NCBI GenBank assembly: GCA_039700805.1
Contig: JBCAZE010000068.1
Location: forward strand, 1 to 15,272
Direction of reading: 5' to 3'
Length of the DNA: 15,272 bases
Origin: CALBPI01 sp039700805
GTDB taxonomy: Bacteria; Pseudomonadota; Gammaproteobacteria; Steroidobacterales; Woeseiaceae
Part shown: one piece after another, positions 9,526-15,272 of the stretch
Numbering within the stretch: the stretch's first letter is position 1
How the letters are laid out: each line of letters starts with the position of its first letter
Program-made: the position numbers and the translations under genes
Notes under the pieces: generated by a model
Seen by the model: only the letters and a program-made list of their open reading frames with translations
What the model was told of the DNA's origin: nothing
Databases searched by the model: none

Positions 9526-9664
9526 GATGGTATTCCCCCGAAACTGCCAGTGCCCTGATGGCTGTTGATACCGAAAGGATATCGTCGCGATGGCCGGTGC
9601 GCCACTCGTCGCTCGAAGCGATGTTGTGTGTCGAATTAGTGTGTATCATCGCCTGGCAAATAAT

Positions 9665-9670
9665 GAGGAA
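9665..9670 (+). promoter_or_regulatory. Ribosome binding site deciding the SDR start
   Basis: GAGGAA sits 6 nt before the ATG at 9677 and 3 nt before the ATG at 9674. The spacing favours 9677, or at least one of this adjacent pair, over the in-frame ATG at 9590, which has no such site and would add residues unlike the family's N-terminus. Confidence 0.6.
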
Positions 9671-9676
9671 CGCATG

Positions 9677-10447
9677 ATGGAAAAACTATTCGATATCGCT
9701 GGCAAAGTAGCGCTCGTGACCGGCGGATCCCGTGGGATTGGAGAGATGATCGCTGAGGGTTTCGTTAGAAACGGTGCGCGTGTCTATATCACCGCGAGAA
9801 AAGACGCGGCATGCGATCAAACGGCTGAACGACTTAGCGAGTACGGTGAGTGCATCTCTATACCTGCCGATTTATCGACAGAGGAGGGGATCCACACCTT
9901 GAGCGCAGCGTTGCATGAGCGCGAAGAAAAACTCGATATCTTGGTGAATAACGCCGGCGCCACCTGGGGGGCAGCCTTCGATGAGTTCCCGCCTGAAGGC
10001 TGGGACAAAATCATGAATATCAACGTCAAGTCGCCGTTCTTTCTATCGCAGGCGTTAATCGATCTGCTGACGGCTTCAGGTACCCATGAATCACCAGCAC
10101 GAATTATCAATGTGGGCTCCATCGATGGGCTTCGCGTGTCAGAGTTGGAAACATACTCTTACGCCGCGTCTAAGTCGGCCATTATTCATCTAACGCGGAT
10201 GATGGCGAAGAATCTTGTGCGACGTCACATCACGGTCAACGCGATTGCACCAGGTCCGTTCGAGAGCAAGATGATGGCGCACACCTTGGCGACGATGGGT
10301 GACAAGATCAAAGCGCAGGTGCCGCGCGGCCGAATTGGCAAACCGGGTGATATGGCCGGCGTAGCGATTTACTTGGCCTCGGAGGCCGGGAGTTATTTGA
10401 CCGGCGTTGTGATTCCTGTGGATGGTGGGATTTCTACCACGCGCTGA
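9677..10447 (+). CDS. RhlG-like short-chain dehydrogenase/reductase (SDR)
   Basis: A classical SDR of 256 residues, very likely an NADPH-dependent ketoacyl or carbonyl reductase in the cytoplasm. Motifs: cofactor-binding TGGSRGIG at 15-22; an Arg-Lys pair at 41-42 after the second strand, which favours NADPH; NNAG at 91-94; N116; and the catalytic S148, Y162 and K166 (Y-A-A-S-K). The order and wording of the blocks, such as the LFDIAGKVALVTGG start, the SEYGECISIPADLS-like stretch and the GxVIPxDGG end, closely resemble Pseudomonas RhlG. RhlG was first described as a ketoacyl reductase supplying rhamnolipid precursors, a role since debated. I infer the subfamily, not the substrate; no rhl genes are present. 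The gene is divergent from the PQQ dehydrogenase, separated by about 150 nt that must hold both promoters. I could not pick a convincing promoter there. It ends 19 nt before a strong terminator. Confidence 0.9.
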   Translation: MEKLFDIAGKVALVTGGSRGIGEMIAEGFVRNGARVYITARKDAACDQTAERLSEYGECISIPADLSTEEGIHTLSAALHEREEKLDILVNNAGATWGAAFDEFPPEGWDKIMNINVKSPFFLSQALIDLLTASGTHESPARIINVGSIDGLRVSELETYSYAASKSAIIHLTRMMAKNLVRRHITVNAIAPGPFESKMMAHTLATMGDKIKAQVPRGRIGKPGDMAGVAIYLASEAGSYLTGVVIPVDGGISTTR

Positions 10448-10466
10448 CCGTTAAAGTCATTTATAG

Positions 10467-10503
10467 AAAAGCCGCGCCTTCATGGAAAAAGGCGCGGCTT
10501 TTT
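10467..10503. terminator. Bidirectional rho-independent terminator
   Basis: A 14-bp perfect stem (AAAAGCCGCGCCTT at 10467-10480 with AAGGCGCGGCTTTT at 10489-10502) encloses an 8-nt loop. The GC-rich core is flanked by A-tract and T-tract, so a U-run is produced in both directions. It ends the SDR transcript on the plus strand and the bacterioferritin transcript on the minus strand. Confidence 0.95.
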
Positions 10504-10523
10504 AATGGCTTAGAGAAACTTCC

Positions 10524-11006
10524 TCAGTCTTCTTCTGCGGGTGATGTCTGCAGTTGTGTGTAGTTTTGAAGGCCCATGCGTTCGATCAAACCTAGCTGTG
10601 TTTCGATGAAATCGACGTGCTCTTCTTCCGACTCCAGGATCCGCTCGCAGATTTCTCGGCTGACGTAGTCATTCACAGATTCTGCGTGGGCGATCGCCGC
10701 TTTAAGATCCGGAATGGCGATCAATTCGATCTTCAGGTCGCATTCCAAAATCTCTTTGACGTTCTCACCGATCATCAATCGGCCAAGGTCCTGCAAGTTG
10801 GGCAAACCTTCTAGGAACAAAATGCGCTCGATGAGCACATCCGCATGTTTCATCTCATCGATGGACTCGTGGTATTCATAGTCGCCGAGTTTATCGAGGC
10901 CCCAGTCCTTCAACATTCGTGAGTGCAGGAAATACTGGTTGATCGCGGTGAGTTCGTTTTTCAGGATGGTGTTCAAGTGGGCAATAACCTGCTTGTCGCC
11001 TTTCAT
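10524..11006 (-). CDS. bfr: Bacterioferritin, heme-binding iron-storage protein
   Basis: It assembles into the 24-subunit cytoplasmic shell that oxidises Fe(II) and stores it as ferric mineral. The 160-residue length matches the family (about 158). All ferroxidase ligands are present at the standard positions: E18, E51, H54, E94, E127 and H130. M52, the inter-subunit heme ligand, is also present, in IDEMKHAD. The start is supported by AAAGGA 8 nt before the ATG at 11006. It lies 215 nt downstream of bfd on the same strand, with its own promoter-like sequence and a Fur-box-like element, so it can be expressed separately from bfd. The end faces the SDR gene across a shared terminator. No second bacterioferritin subunit gene is adjacent, and the subunit carries both heme and ferroxidase sites, so a homopolymer is possible. 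Confidence 0.97.
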   Translation of the reverse strand: MKGDKQVIAHLNTILKNELTAINQYFLHSRMLKDWGLDKLGDYEYHESIDEMKHADVLIERILFLEGLPNLQDLGRLMIGENVKEILECDLKIELIAIPDLKAAIAHAESVNDYVSREICERILESEEEHVDFIETQLGLIERMGLQNYTQLQTSPAEED

Positions 11007-11075
11007 TAATAGCGTCCTTTTGATTCGCGGAAAAACGCGATGGTAAAGCGGTTAGAAATTAACGCAAGCCACGGA

Positions 11076-11104
11076 TTTATAACGACAATCATTCGCATTT
11101 TCAT
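11076..11104 (-). promoter_or_regulatory. Probable bfr promoter
   Basis: On the minus strand, ATGAAA (11099-11104, 4 of 6 to the -35 consensus) and TATAAA (11076-11081, 5 of 6 to the -10 consensus) are 17 nt apart. The transcript would start near 11069, giving a leader of about 60 nt before the bfr ATG. The spacer holds the Fur-like site. Confidence 0.5.
11083..11097 (-). promoter_or_regulatory. Fur-box-like site in the bfr promoter spacer
   Basis: The minus strand reads TGCGAATGATTGTCG, matching 10 of 14 positions of the Fur 7-1-7 core (TGATAAT-N-ATTATCA). The inner 11 bases GAATGATTGTC are identical to those in the site upstream of bfd. It sits between the predicted -35 and -10, a position suited to repression. 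Fur binding is inferred. Confidence 0.5.
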
Positions 11105-11145
11105 TCTCTGCGGATGTGCTTGTTATATGGATAGTCATGCGTAGG

Positions 11146-11195
11146 GCAGAGACTCTAAATCGTCTGCACTGAGTGTTTGGGATTTAGCTCTCTGC
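11146..11195. repeat. Long imperfect inverted repeat between bfd and bfr
   Basis: Left arm GCAGAGACTCTAAATC (11146-11161) and right arm GATTTAGCTCTCTGC (11181-11195) pair as 7 bp, a small asymmetric bulge, then 7 bp, with a 19-nt loop. It lies 26 nt past the bfd stop and upstream of the bfr promoter. There is no T-run on either side, so it is not a normal intrinsic terminator. It may be a 3'-end stabiliser or a Rho-linked terminator for bfd, or a protein-binding dyad. Confidence 0.5.
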
Positions 11196-11221
11196 GCTTG
11201 AAATGCGCGGAGTTGATCGGA

Positions 11222-11425
11222 CTACGAGCTTGCGAGCGCCGGGTTATATCTGATCGGTTCGCAGCGGCGGTGCTCGCTGACGAGGGCTTGTGCATCTTCC
11301 ATGCAGCTACCGCAGCAACTCGCAACACCGAGCGTGTCGCGGAGTTTATCTACCGAGTCGATACCTGATTCGATCGCTTTACGAATCTGGCCGTCGGTGA
11401 TGGCTTGGCAAATGCATACGTACAT
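11222..11425 (-). CDS. bfd: Bacterioferritin-associated ferredoxin (Bfd)
   Basis: A 67-residue [2Fe-2S] ferredoxin that docks on bacterioferritin and reduces the stored ferric iron so it can be released. The four cluster cysteines are present in the Bfd arrangement: C4-x-C6 near the N-terminus (MYVCICQ) and C38-x-x-C41 in the middle, with an extra neighbouring C37. The first 55 or so residues cover the normal fold; a short polar tail follows. The start must be the ATG at 11425 because C4 and C6 follow at once and no in-frame start was seen just upstream. No Shine-Dalgarno sequence is visible before it. A near-consensus promoter overlaps a strong Fur-like site immediately upstream, consistent with derepression when iron is short. 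Bfr is the next gene downstream. Confidence 0.95.
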   Translation of the reverse strand: MYVCICQAITDGQIRKAIESGIDSVDKLRDTLGVASCCGSCMEDAQALVSEHRRCEPIRYNPALASS

Positions 11426-11434
11426 GATGGTGTA

Positions 11435-11463
11435 ATTAGAATGTAAATGAGAATGATTGTCAA
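11435..11463 (-). promoter_or_regulatory. bfd promoter, near-consensus sigma-70 type
   Basis: The minus strand carries a perfect TTGACA (-35, 11458-11463), a 17-nt spacer and TCTAAT (-10, 11435-11440, 5 of 6). The predicted start of transcription near 11428 leaves only a few bases before the bfd ATG at 11425. Confidence 0.7.
11448..11462. promoter_or_regulatory. Fur box overlapping the bfd -35 element
   Basis: TGAGAATGATTGTCA on the plus strand matches 12 of 14 positions of the Fur 7-1-7 core (TGATAAT-N-ATTATCA), and its two halves are near-perfect mirror images. It covers most of the -35 hexamer and the start of the spacer, so Fur-Fe(II) bound here would block RNA polymerase. Matches of this quality next to bfd are typical of iron-repressed control. 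Confidence 0.75.
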
Positions 11464-11621
11464 TAACATTTTTATCTCATTGTGCGATCGGTCACATCAC
11501 GGCAGAAAGGTGGGGCGGATCGTTCAAGACGGACGCCGGGGCCTTGGGATCATGCGCTCGGCATGTGCGCCAGTCGAAGGTGTTGGCTGTGACCGATCTC
11601 CTGCCTTTCTATCGCCGGTCA

Positions 11622-11637
11622 TGGCAGACTTAACGCT
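11622..11637 (+). promoter_or_regulatory. Possible sigma-54 (-24/-12) promoter of prsR
   Basis: TGGCAGACTTAACGCT keeps the required GG and GC dinucleotides at the correct 10-bp separation (GG at 11623-11624, GC at 11635-11636) and the full TGGCA half. The -12 half is weak (ACGCT instead of TTGCT). It would start a transcript near 11648, about 56 nt before prsR, allowing self-activation. The rest of the 278-nt gap between bfd and prsR shows the bfd control region, a small 6-bp hairpin (11659-11675) and nothing else I recognise. Confidence 0.3.
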
Positions 11638-11703
11638 TCCAGAATTTCTGACGGGCGAGGCTGCCGCGAGCAGCCCGAGATAATAGGGGCGCACGAGCAA
11701 CAG

Positions 11704-13083
11704 ATGGCTGAAGAACAAAAAACCCTGCTAATTGTTGAGGACGACCCTGGGCTACAGAGTCAGCTGAAATGGGTGTTTGAAGGTTTTGATATTGTTCAAG
11801 TCGAGAACCGTCGCGACGCAATTGACGCGATACGTCGCCATGAGCCGCAAGTCGTCTTGCAAGATCTTGGCTTACCGCCCGACGCTGAAGGGGTCACTGA
11901 GGGCCTCGCCTGCGTTGAAGAAATGCTCGCGATAGCACCCTATACGAAGATCATTGTCGTCACCGGACACGGAGACAAGGACAATGCGTTGAAGGCAATT
12001 CGGGCCGGCGCCTACGACTTCTACCAAAAGCCAGTCGATACCGATGTATTGCAGTTGTTGGTCGACCGTGCGCATCAATTGGCCATGCTGGAGGCAGAGA
12101 ATCGTCGGCTGCAGGCGGCTGACGCACATTCGCCCTTGGATGGCATCGTCGCTGTTAGCCAGCCGATGCTAAAAGTGTGTCGAATGATCGAGAAAGTCGC
12201 GCCGACTGACGTGACCACCTTGCTGCTCGGCGAGAGTGGCACAGGTAAGGAGCTGCTGGCTAAAGCGCTGCATGGGCTAAGCCCGCGCAAAGATAATGCG
12301 TTTGTCGCGATTAACTGCGCCGCCATTCCTGAGAACCTGTTGGAATCAGAGCTGTTCGGATTTGAGAAGGGGGCGTTTACCGGCGCCACCAAGACCACGC
12401 CGGGTAAAGTCGAAGTGGCGAATCAAGGGACGCTGTTCCTGGACGAGATTGGTGATATGCCATTGCCGTTGCAGGCGAAATTGCTGCGTTTTCTTCAAGA
12501 GCGCGTGGTTGAGCGGGTTGGCGGCAGAACTGAGATTCCCGTCGATGTGCGCGTCGTTTGCGCGACAAACCAAAACCTCAAGAACCTGATTGCGGAAGGC
12601 GGATTCCGAGAGGATTTGTACTATCGGATTTGTGAGATTGAAATCGACATCCCGCCATTGCGGGAGCGAGAAAACGGCGTGTTGATGTTGGCGCGCAGTC
12701 TTCTCGATAAATATGCGAGCAAACATGGCAAGTCACTGCGAGGGTTCAGCGATGATGCGCAGCGCGCGCTGGTCGCGCATGCATGGCCCGGCAATGTCCG
12801 CGAACTCGAGAACAAGATTAAGGGCGCGGTCATCATGGCCGAAGGTCGCCAGGTGTCTGCCGATGATTTGGGGCTTGAAGACGAAGCTGGCGCTGGGCAG
12901 TCGCTCAATCTTCGAGAGGTTCGTGAGCGTGCGGAGCTCGATGCACTGCGCCAGTCGCTGGTCAAAACCGGCGGCAATGTGTCTCGTGCCGCCGCGTTGC
13001 TTGGCGTGAGTCGACCGACACTCTACGATTTGATGGAGCGGCATGACCTTCAGGCTGACGCTTTTTCAGCAAGAAACGCGTAA
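11704..13083 (+). CDS. prsR: PEP-CTERM-box response regulator, sigma-54 activator PrsR
   Basis: A 459-residue NtrC-type regulator that, when phosphorylated, uses ATP to open sigma-54 promoters. Receiver domain 1-125: acidic pocket D13-D14, phosphoacceptor D54 in QDLGLPPD, T87 and K109. AAA+ domain about 145-375: Walker A GESGTGKE (176-183), the sigma-54-contacting loop GAFTGA (223-228), Walker B LFLDEIGD (244-251), arginine-finger region FREDLYYR (301-308) and WPGNVREL (361-368). Fis-type helix-turn-helix about 410-446. The receiver wording (LLIVEDDPGLQ, LKW, LGLPPD, EGLA, GAYDFYQKPVD) is that of the PrsR family found in exosortase/PEP-CTERM bacteria, where PrsK-PrsR controls exopolysaccharide and sorted surface proteins. 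The usual neighbour prsK is absent on both sides. It is convergent with the glrR-like gene. No strong Shine-Dalgarno is seen; the start is set by the family N-terminus. Confidence 0.92.
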   Translation: MAEEQKTLLIVEDDPGLQSQLKWVFEGFDIVQVENRRDAIDAIRRHEPQVVLQDLGLPPDAEGVTEGLACVEEMLAIAPYTKIIVVTGHGDKDNALKAIRAGAYDFYQKPVDTDVLQLLVDRAHQLAMLEAENRRLQAADAHSPLDGIVAVSQPMLKVCRMIEKVAPTDVTTLLLGESGTGKELLAKALHGLSPRKDNAFVAINCAAIPENLLESELFGFEKGAFTGATKTTPGKVEVANQGTLFLDEIGDMPLPLQAKLLRFLQERVVERVGGRTEIPVDVRVVCATNQNLKNLIAEGGFREDLYYRICEIEIDIPPLRERENGVLMLARSLLDKYASKHGKSLRGFSDDAQRALVAHAWPGNVRELENKIKGAVIMAEGRQVSADDLGLEDEAGAGQSLNLREVRERAELDALRQSLVKTGGNVSRAAALLGVSRPTLYDLMERHDLQADAFSARNA

Positions 13084-13161
13084 TGGGCCTATGCCAGCGG
13101 CTGCTAGCGAGTCCCTGTCGAAAACGATCGCTTAGTCACTAGACTGACGCTTTTGAGGGGC

Positions 13162-14713
13162 TTATTGCTGCTTGAAGGTGTCCGGGTTTAGGTCGTGGCG
13201 CGCCAACAGTTTGTAGAAATCTGTGCGGTTGCGTTTGGCAAGTCTTGCGGCCTGACTCACGTTACCGCCTGTGATCTGTAAGATCTGCGACAGATAGTTG
13301 CGTGTAAACTCATCCCTGGCATCAGAAAAAGAGGGTAGTTTGTCCCCATGTTCACCGAGCGCCGAGCGGACCAGTTCTGCACTGATCACGGGCGAATTCG
13401 ATAGTGCGACATTCTGACGAACGACGTTGAACAGTTGGCGAATGTTGCCCGGCCATTCTGCCATCACCAAGAGCTCCAGCGCTTCCGGCGCGTAAACTTT
13501 TCTTTCGCTATCGCCTTGCTCGGTCAGCTGACGCAAAAAGTGAGTGACCAATAGGGGGATATCTTCACGCCGCGAATTGAGTGGCGGCATCTCGATATTG
13601 ACGACGTTGAGACGGTAATAGAGATCCTCACGGAATTGCCCGCTGCTCATCAGTTCACGCAGGTCACGGTGCGTCGCTGACAGTGTCCGCACGTCCACGC
13701 TGATCGCTTCTGTACTGCCGACAGGCCGGACCTGATTTTCCTGCAAGACGCGCAGTAGTTTGACCTGCAGTCGCATCGGCATATCACCGATCTCATCGAG
13801 CAGCAGGGTCCCGCCATTTGCTGCTCATCAGTTCACGCAGGTCACGGTGCGTCGCTGACAGTGTCCGCACGTCCACGCTGATCGCTTCTGTACTGCCGAC
13901 AGGCCGGACCTGATTTTCCTGCAAGACGCGCAGTAGTTTGACCTGCAGTCGCATCGGCATATCACCGATCTCATCGAGCAGCAGGGTCCCGCCATTTGCC
14001 GCTTGGAATAGGCCTTTGTGATCACGAGTCGCCCCAGTGAATGCACCTTTGGTGTGACCGAATAACTCAGACTCGAGTAGATTCTCTGCCATTGCACTGC
14101 AGTTGATAGCGACAAACGGCTTATCGGCGCGTTTACTGGCGCGGTGAATAGCGCGCGCCATTAGCTCTTTTCCTGTGCCTGACTCGCCGGTGATGAGGAC
14201 ACGCGCATCAGTCTCTGCGACCATGCGCGCTTGAGTGAGTCGATCGCGCATCTGAGCGTTGCGCGTAATGATGTCTGCAGCCCATTCTTCGCTGGCACTG
14301 GATGTACCGGACACGCGAAGCGCTTTTTCCACGTTCTCGAGCAATTCGTCTTTTTCGATGGGTTTCGTCAAGAAACCGAATGCACCAGATCGGGTTGCTT
14401 CGACCGCATCCGGGATCGTGCCGTGAGCGGTCATGATCAGTACATTTAATCCAGGCGCGCGTTGTTGCAGCTCTTGGAGCAGGCCAATGCCGTCCATCTT
14501 GTCCATGCGCAGGTCGCTGATCACGAGATCCGGCTGAAATCGACCGAGCACAGCGAGCGCGGACATTGCGCTTTCAACGGCTTCAACAATGTAGTTTTCA
14601 GCGCGTAGCCGAATGCTGAGCAGGCGTAACAAACCCGGGTCGTCATCGACGAGGAGAATTTTGCCGCGCGGCTTGAGGCCGGCCTTTCTGGAATTAGTCA
14701 CGTTCGCTCTCAT
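13162..14713 (-). pseudogene. glrR: GlrR/QseF-type sigma-54 response regulator, frame broken by a 178-bp tandem duplication
   Basis: The upstream part encodes a receiver (phosphoacceptor D in VISDLRMDKMDG, K in TKPIEKDE) and the first half of the AAA+ domain (GESGTGKE, GAFTGA, LLLDEIGDMP), then runs out of frame at RELMSS and stops at 13793. The downstream part (13162-13782) continues with FREDLYYRLN, WPGNIRQL and a Fis-type helix-turn-helix ending NRTDFYKLLARHDL, very like E. coli GlrR. A perfect 178-bp duplication (not a multiple of 3) causes the shift; without it the frame is a continuous 471 codons when read from 14755. The start at 14713 (ATG) is chosen because it overlaps the upstream gene by only 20 nt; GTG at 14701 is also possible. 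As it stands the main product has no arginine finger or DNA-binding domain. The gene follows a QseG-like gene as in E. coli glrK-qseG-glrR. Confidence 0.88.
13642..13999. repeat. Perfect 178-bp direct tandem duplication inside glrR
   Basis: Copies 13642-13821 and 13820-13999 are identical over all 180 compared positions at an offset of exactly 178; the copies share the two junction bases GC. Flanking bases differ on both outer sides (C at 13641 against T at 13819; T at 13822 against C at 14000), which fixes the limits. The unit lies wholly inside coding sequence and encodes the stretch just after the Walker B region. Confidence 0.97.
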
Positions 14714-15272
14714 TGCCGGATTGAAGTCCACTGCCGCCCGGTTCATCTTCTTCACGCTCCCTGATCGATCGTTCTATCAGTGTGATCGCCTGTAGTTTCT
14801 CTTCCGTCTCTTCCAGAGACTCGCGCAAACGGCGGTTTTCGGACTGGAGTAATGTCAACTGCGAGCGTGCGGTGGCCAACTCTCGCGCCGTACTGCGACT
14901 CGCCGTATTGCCTGCCTGTCTTGCTTGTGACTCCGCGTTGACCGTGGCCCGTAATAGGCTCAAATGCACTTCGGCTAGAAGACGCTCATCACCGAGAAGC
15001 AGCTGAGGTTTCTGCAACAGCGCAGTCAGCATGCCGTCCGCGCGTGCGAGGTCCGAGTACGGGTGCCCCGGCGTTGCCAAGGCCAAAGCCAGCCGAAGCT
15101 GGTTTGTCGTTGTCGGTGCTCGCTCGAAATCGAGTGATAACTCCTGCCAAGTGCGTTCTTTGGTTTGCGAATCGCCGCCAAGCAATCGATTCACGTCAGC
15201 AAGATATATCGAAAGAGTCGATGGTTCAACGCTAAGTTCTTGATTTGTCGCTGATTGGCGACGGTCCATCAA
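14694..15272 (-). CDS. QseG-like protein, 5' partial at window edge
   Basis: 192 residues are visible, beginning at the right edge with TTG-ATG; the frame is open there, so the real N-terminus, where a QseG-type lipoprotein signal would be, is probably outside. The middle is helical and Leu/Ala-rich. The C-terminal third (about residues 125-175) is a strong coiled-coil, with a block near LEETEEKLQAITLIERS that resembles the LELTTRKLENLTDIERQ region I recall from E. coli QseG (YfhG), followed by an acidic tail. In enterobacteria QseG is an outer-membrane lipoprotein encoded between the kinase GlrK (QseE) and the regulator GlrR (QseF) and acts on the kinase. The same order and a 20-nt overlap with glrR here suggest co-transcription. 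The identity rests mainly on position and the C-terminal similarity. A GlrK-type kinase gene is expected just beyond 15272. Confidence 0.65.
   Translation of the reverse strand: MMDRRQSATNQELSVEPSTLSIYLADVNRLLGGDSQTKERTWQELSLDFERAPTTTNQLRLALALATPGHPYSDLARADGMLTALLQKPQLLLGDERLLAEVHLSLLRATVNAESQARQAGNTASRSTARELATARSQLTLLQSENRRLRESLEETEEKLQAITLIERSIREREEDEPGGSGLQSGNESERD

Noticed and set aside
9590..9676. Longer SDR start at the ATG at 9590
   Set aside because: The extra residues do not resemble SDR N-termini, no Shine-Dalgarno precedes 9590, and a good GAGGAA site lies just before 9677.
11447..11718. Two small open frames (plus 11447-11683, minus 11524-11718) in the bfd-prsR gap
   Set aside because: They overlap each other antisense, have low-complexity composition, no recognisable motif, and one runs into the Fur/promoter region. 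No evidence of coding.
13084..13161. Terminator between convergent prsR and glrR
   Set aside because: Only a weak, interrupted stem (around CTAGCGA and TCGCTTAG) is visible and no T-run follows, so I do not call a terminator.
13162..13782. Treating the HTH-containing frame as an independent gene
   Set aside because: It begins mid-way through an AAA+ domain with an ATG that also exists inside the upstream copy, and it rejoins the upstream frame exactly when one 178-bp copy is removed. It is the 3' part of glrR.
13642..13999. CRISPR-like or transposon origin for the direct repeat
   Set aside because: There are only two adjacent copies, with no spacers, no terminal inverted repeats, no transposase and no inserted foreign sequence. 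It is a simple tandem duplication of coding DNA.
14714..14755. glrR start at 14755
   Set aside because: It would overlap the QseG-like gene by 62 nt and add residues before the receiver that lack family support; the ATG at 14713 gives a shorter, more usual overlap.

Overview
The window reads as a chromosomal segment of a moderately GC-rich Gram-negative bacterium, most likely a gammaproteobacterium. The support is a giant outer-membrane protein with an OmpA-type peptidoglycan-binding domain, a RhlG-like reductase, a bacterioferritin/Bfd pair with Fur-like sites, a QseG-GlrR type gene order, and a PrsR regulator typical of PEP-CTERM/exosortase bacteria. I cannot name the genus. No tRNA, rRNA, CRISPR array, transposase or phage gene was seen.

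Layout: (1) 1-7323 (+) is the 3' part of one enormous gene for a modular surface protein: DUF11-like repeats, SdrD_B-like folds, an OmpA-like domain, a second degenerate OmpA-like segment, an internal signal-peptide-like stretch, and a C-terminal region of about 900 residues that looks like a beta barrel. (2) A perfect 13-bp hairpin at 7334-7366 separates it from a convergent gene, 7402-9525 (-), for a periplasmic PQQ- and heme-dependent alcohol dehydrogenase. (3) Divergent from that is a RhlG-like SDR reductase, 9677-10447 (+), ending at a strong bidirectional terminator shared with the convergent bacterioferritin gene. (4) The iron-storage block on the minus strand is bfd (11222-11425) followed by bfr (10524-11006). 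Each has its own promoter-like sequence carrying a Fur-box-like site. (5) 11704-13083 (+) encodes PrsR, a sigma-54 activator, preceded by a possible sigma-54 promoter. (6) Convergent with it, 13162-14713 (-) is a GlrR/QseF-type sigma-54 response regulator, and 14694 to the right edge (-) is the 3' part of a QseG-like gene.

The most striking feature is in the glrR-like gene. A perfect 178-bp tandem duplication (copies 13642-13821 and 13820-13999) shifts the reading frame in the middle of the AAA+ domain. The receiver and ATP-binding half is separated from the arginine-finger and DNA-binding half. Removing one copy restores an uninterrupted 471-codon frame. This is either a very recent inactivating or phase-variable duplication or an assembly artefact.

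Two sigma-54 activators lie tail to tail, and neither has its sensor kinase inside the window. The GlrK-type kinase is expected just past the right edge. The PrsK kinase that normally accompanies PrsR is absent from both flanks.
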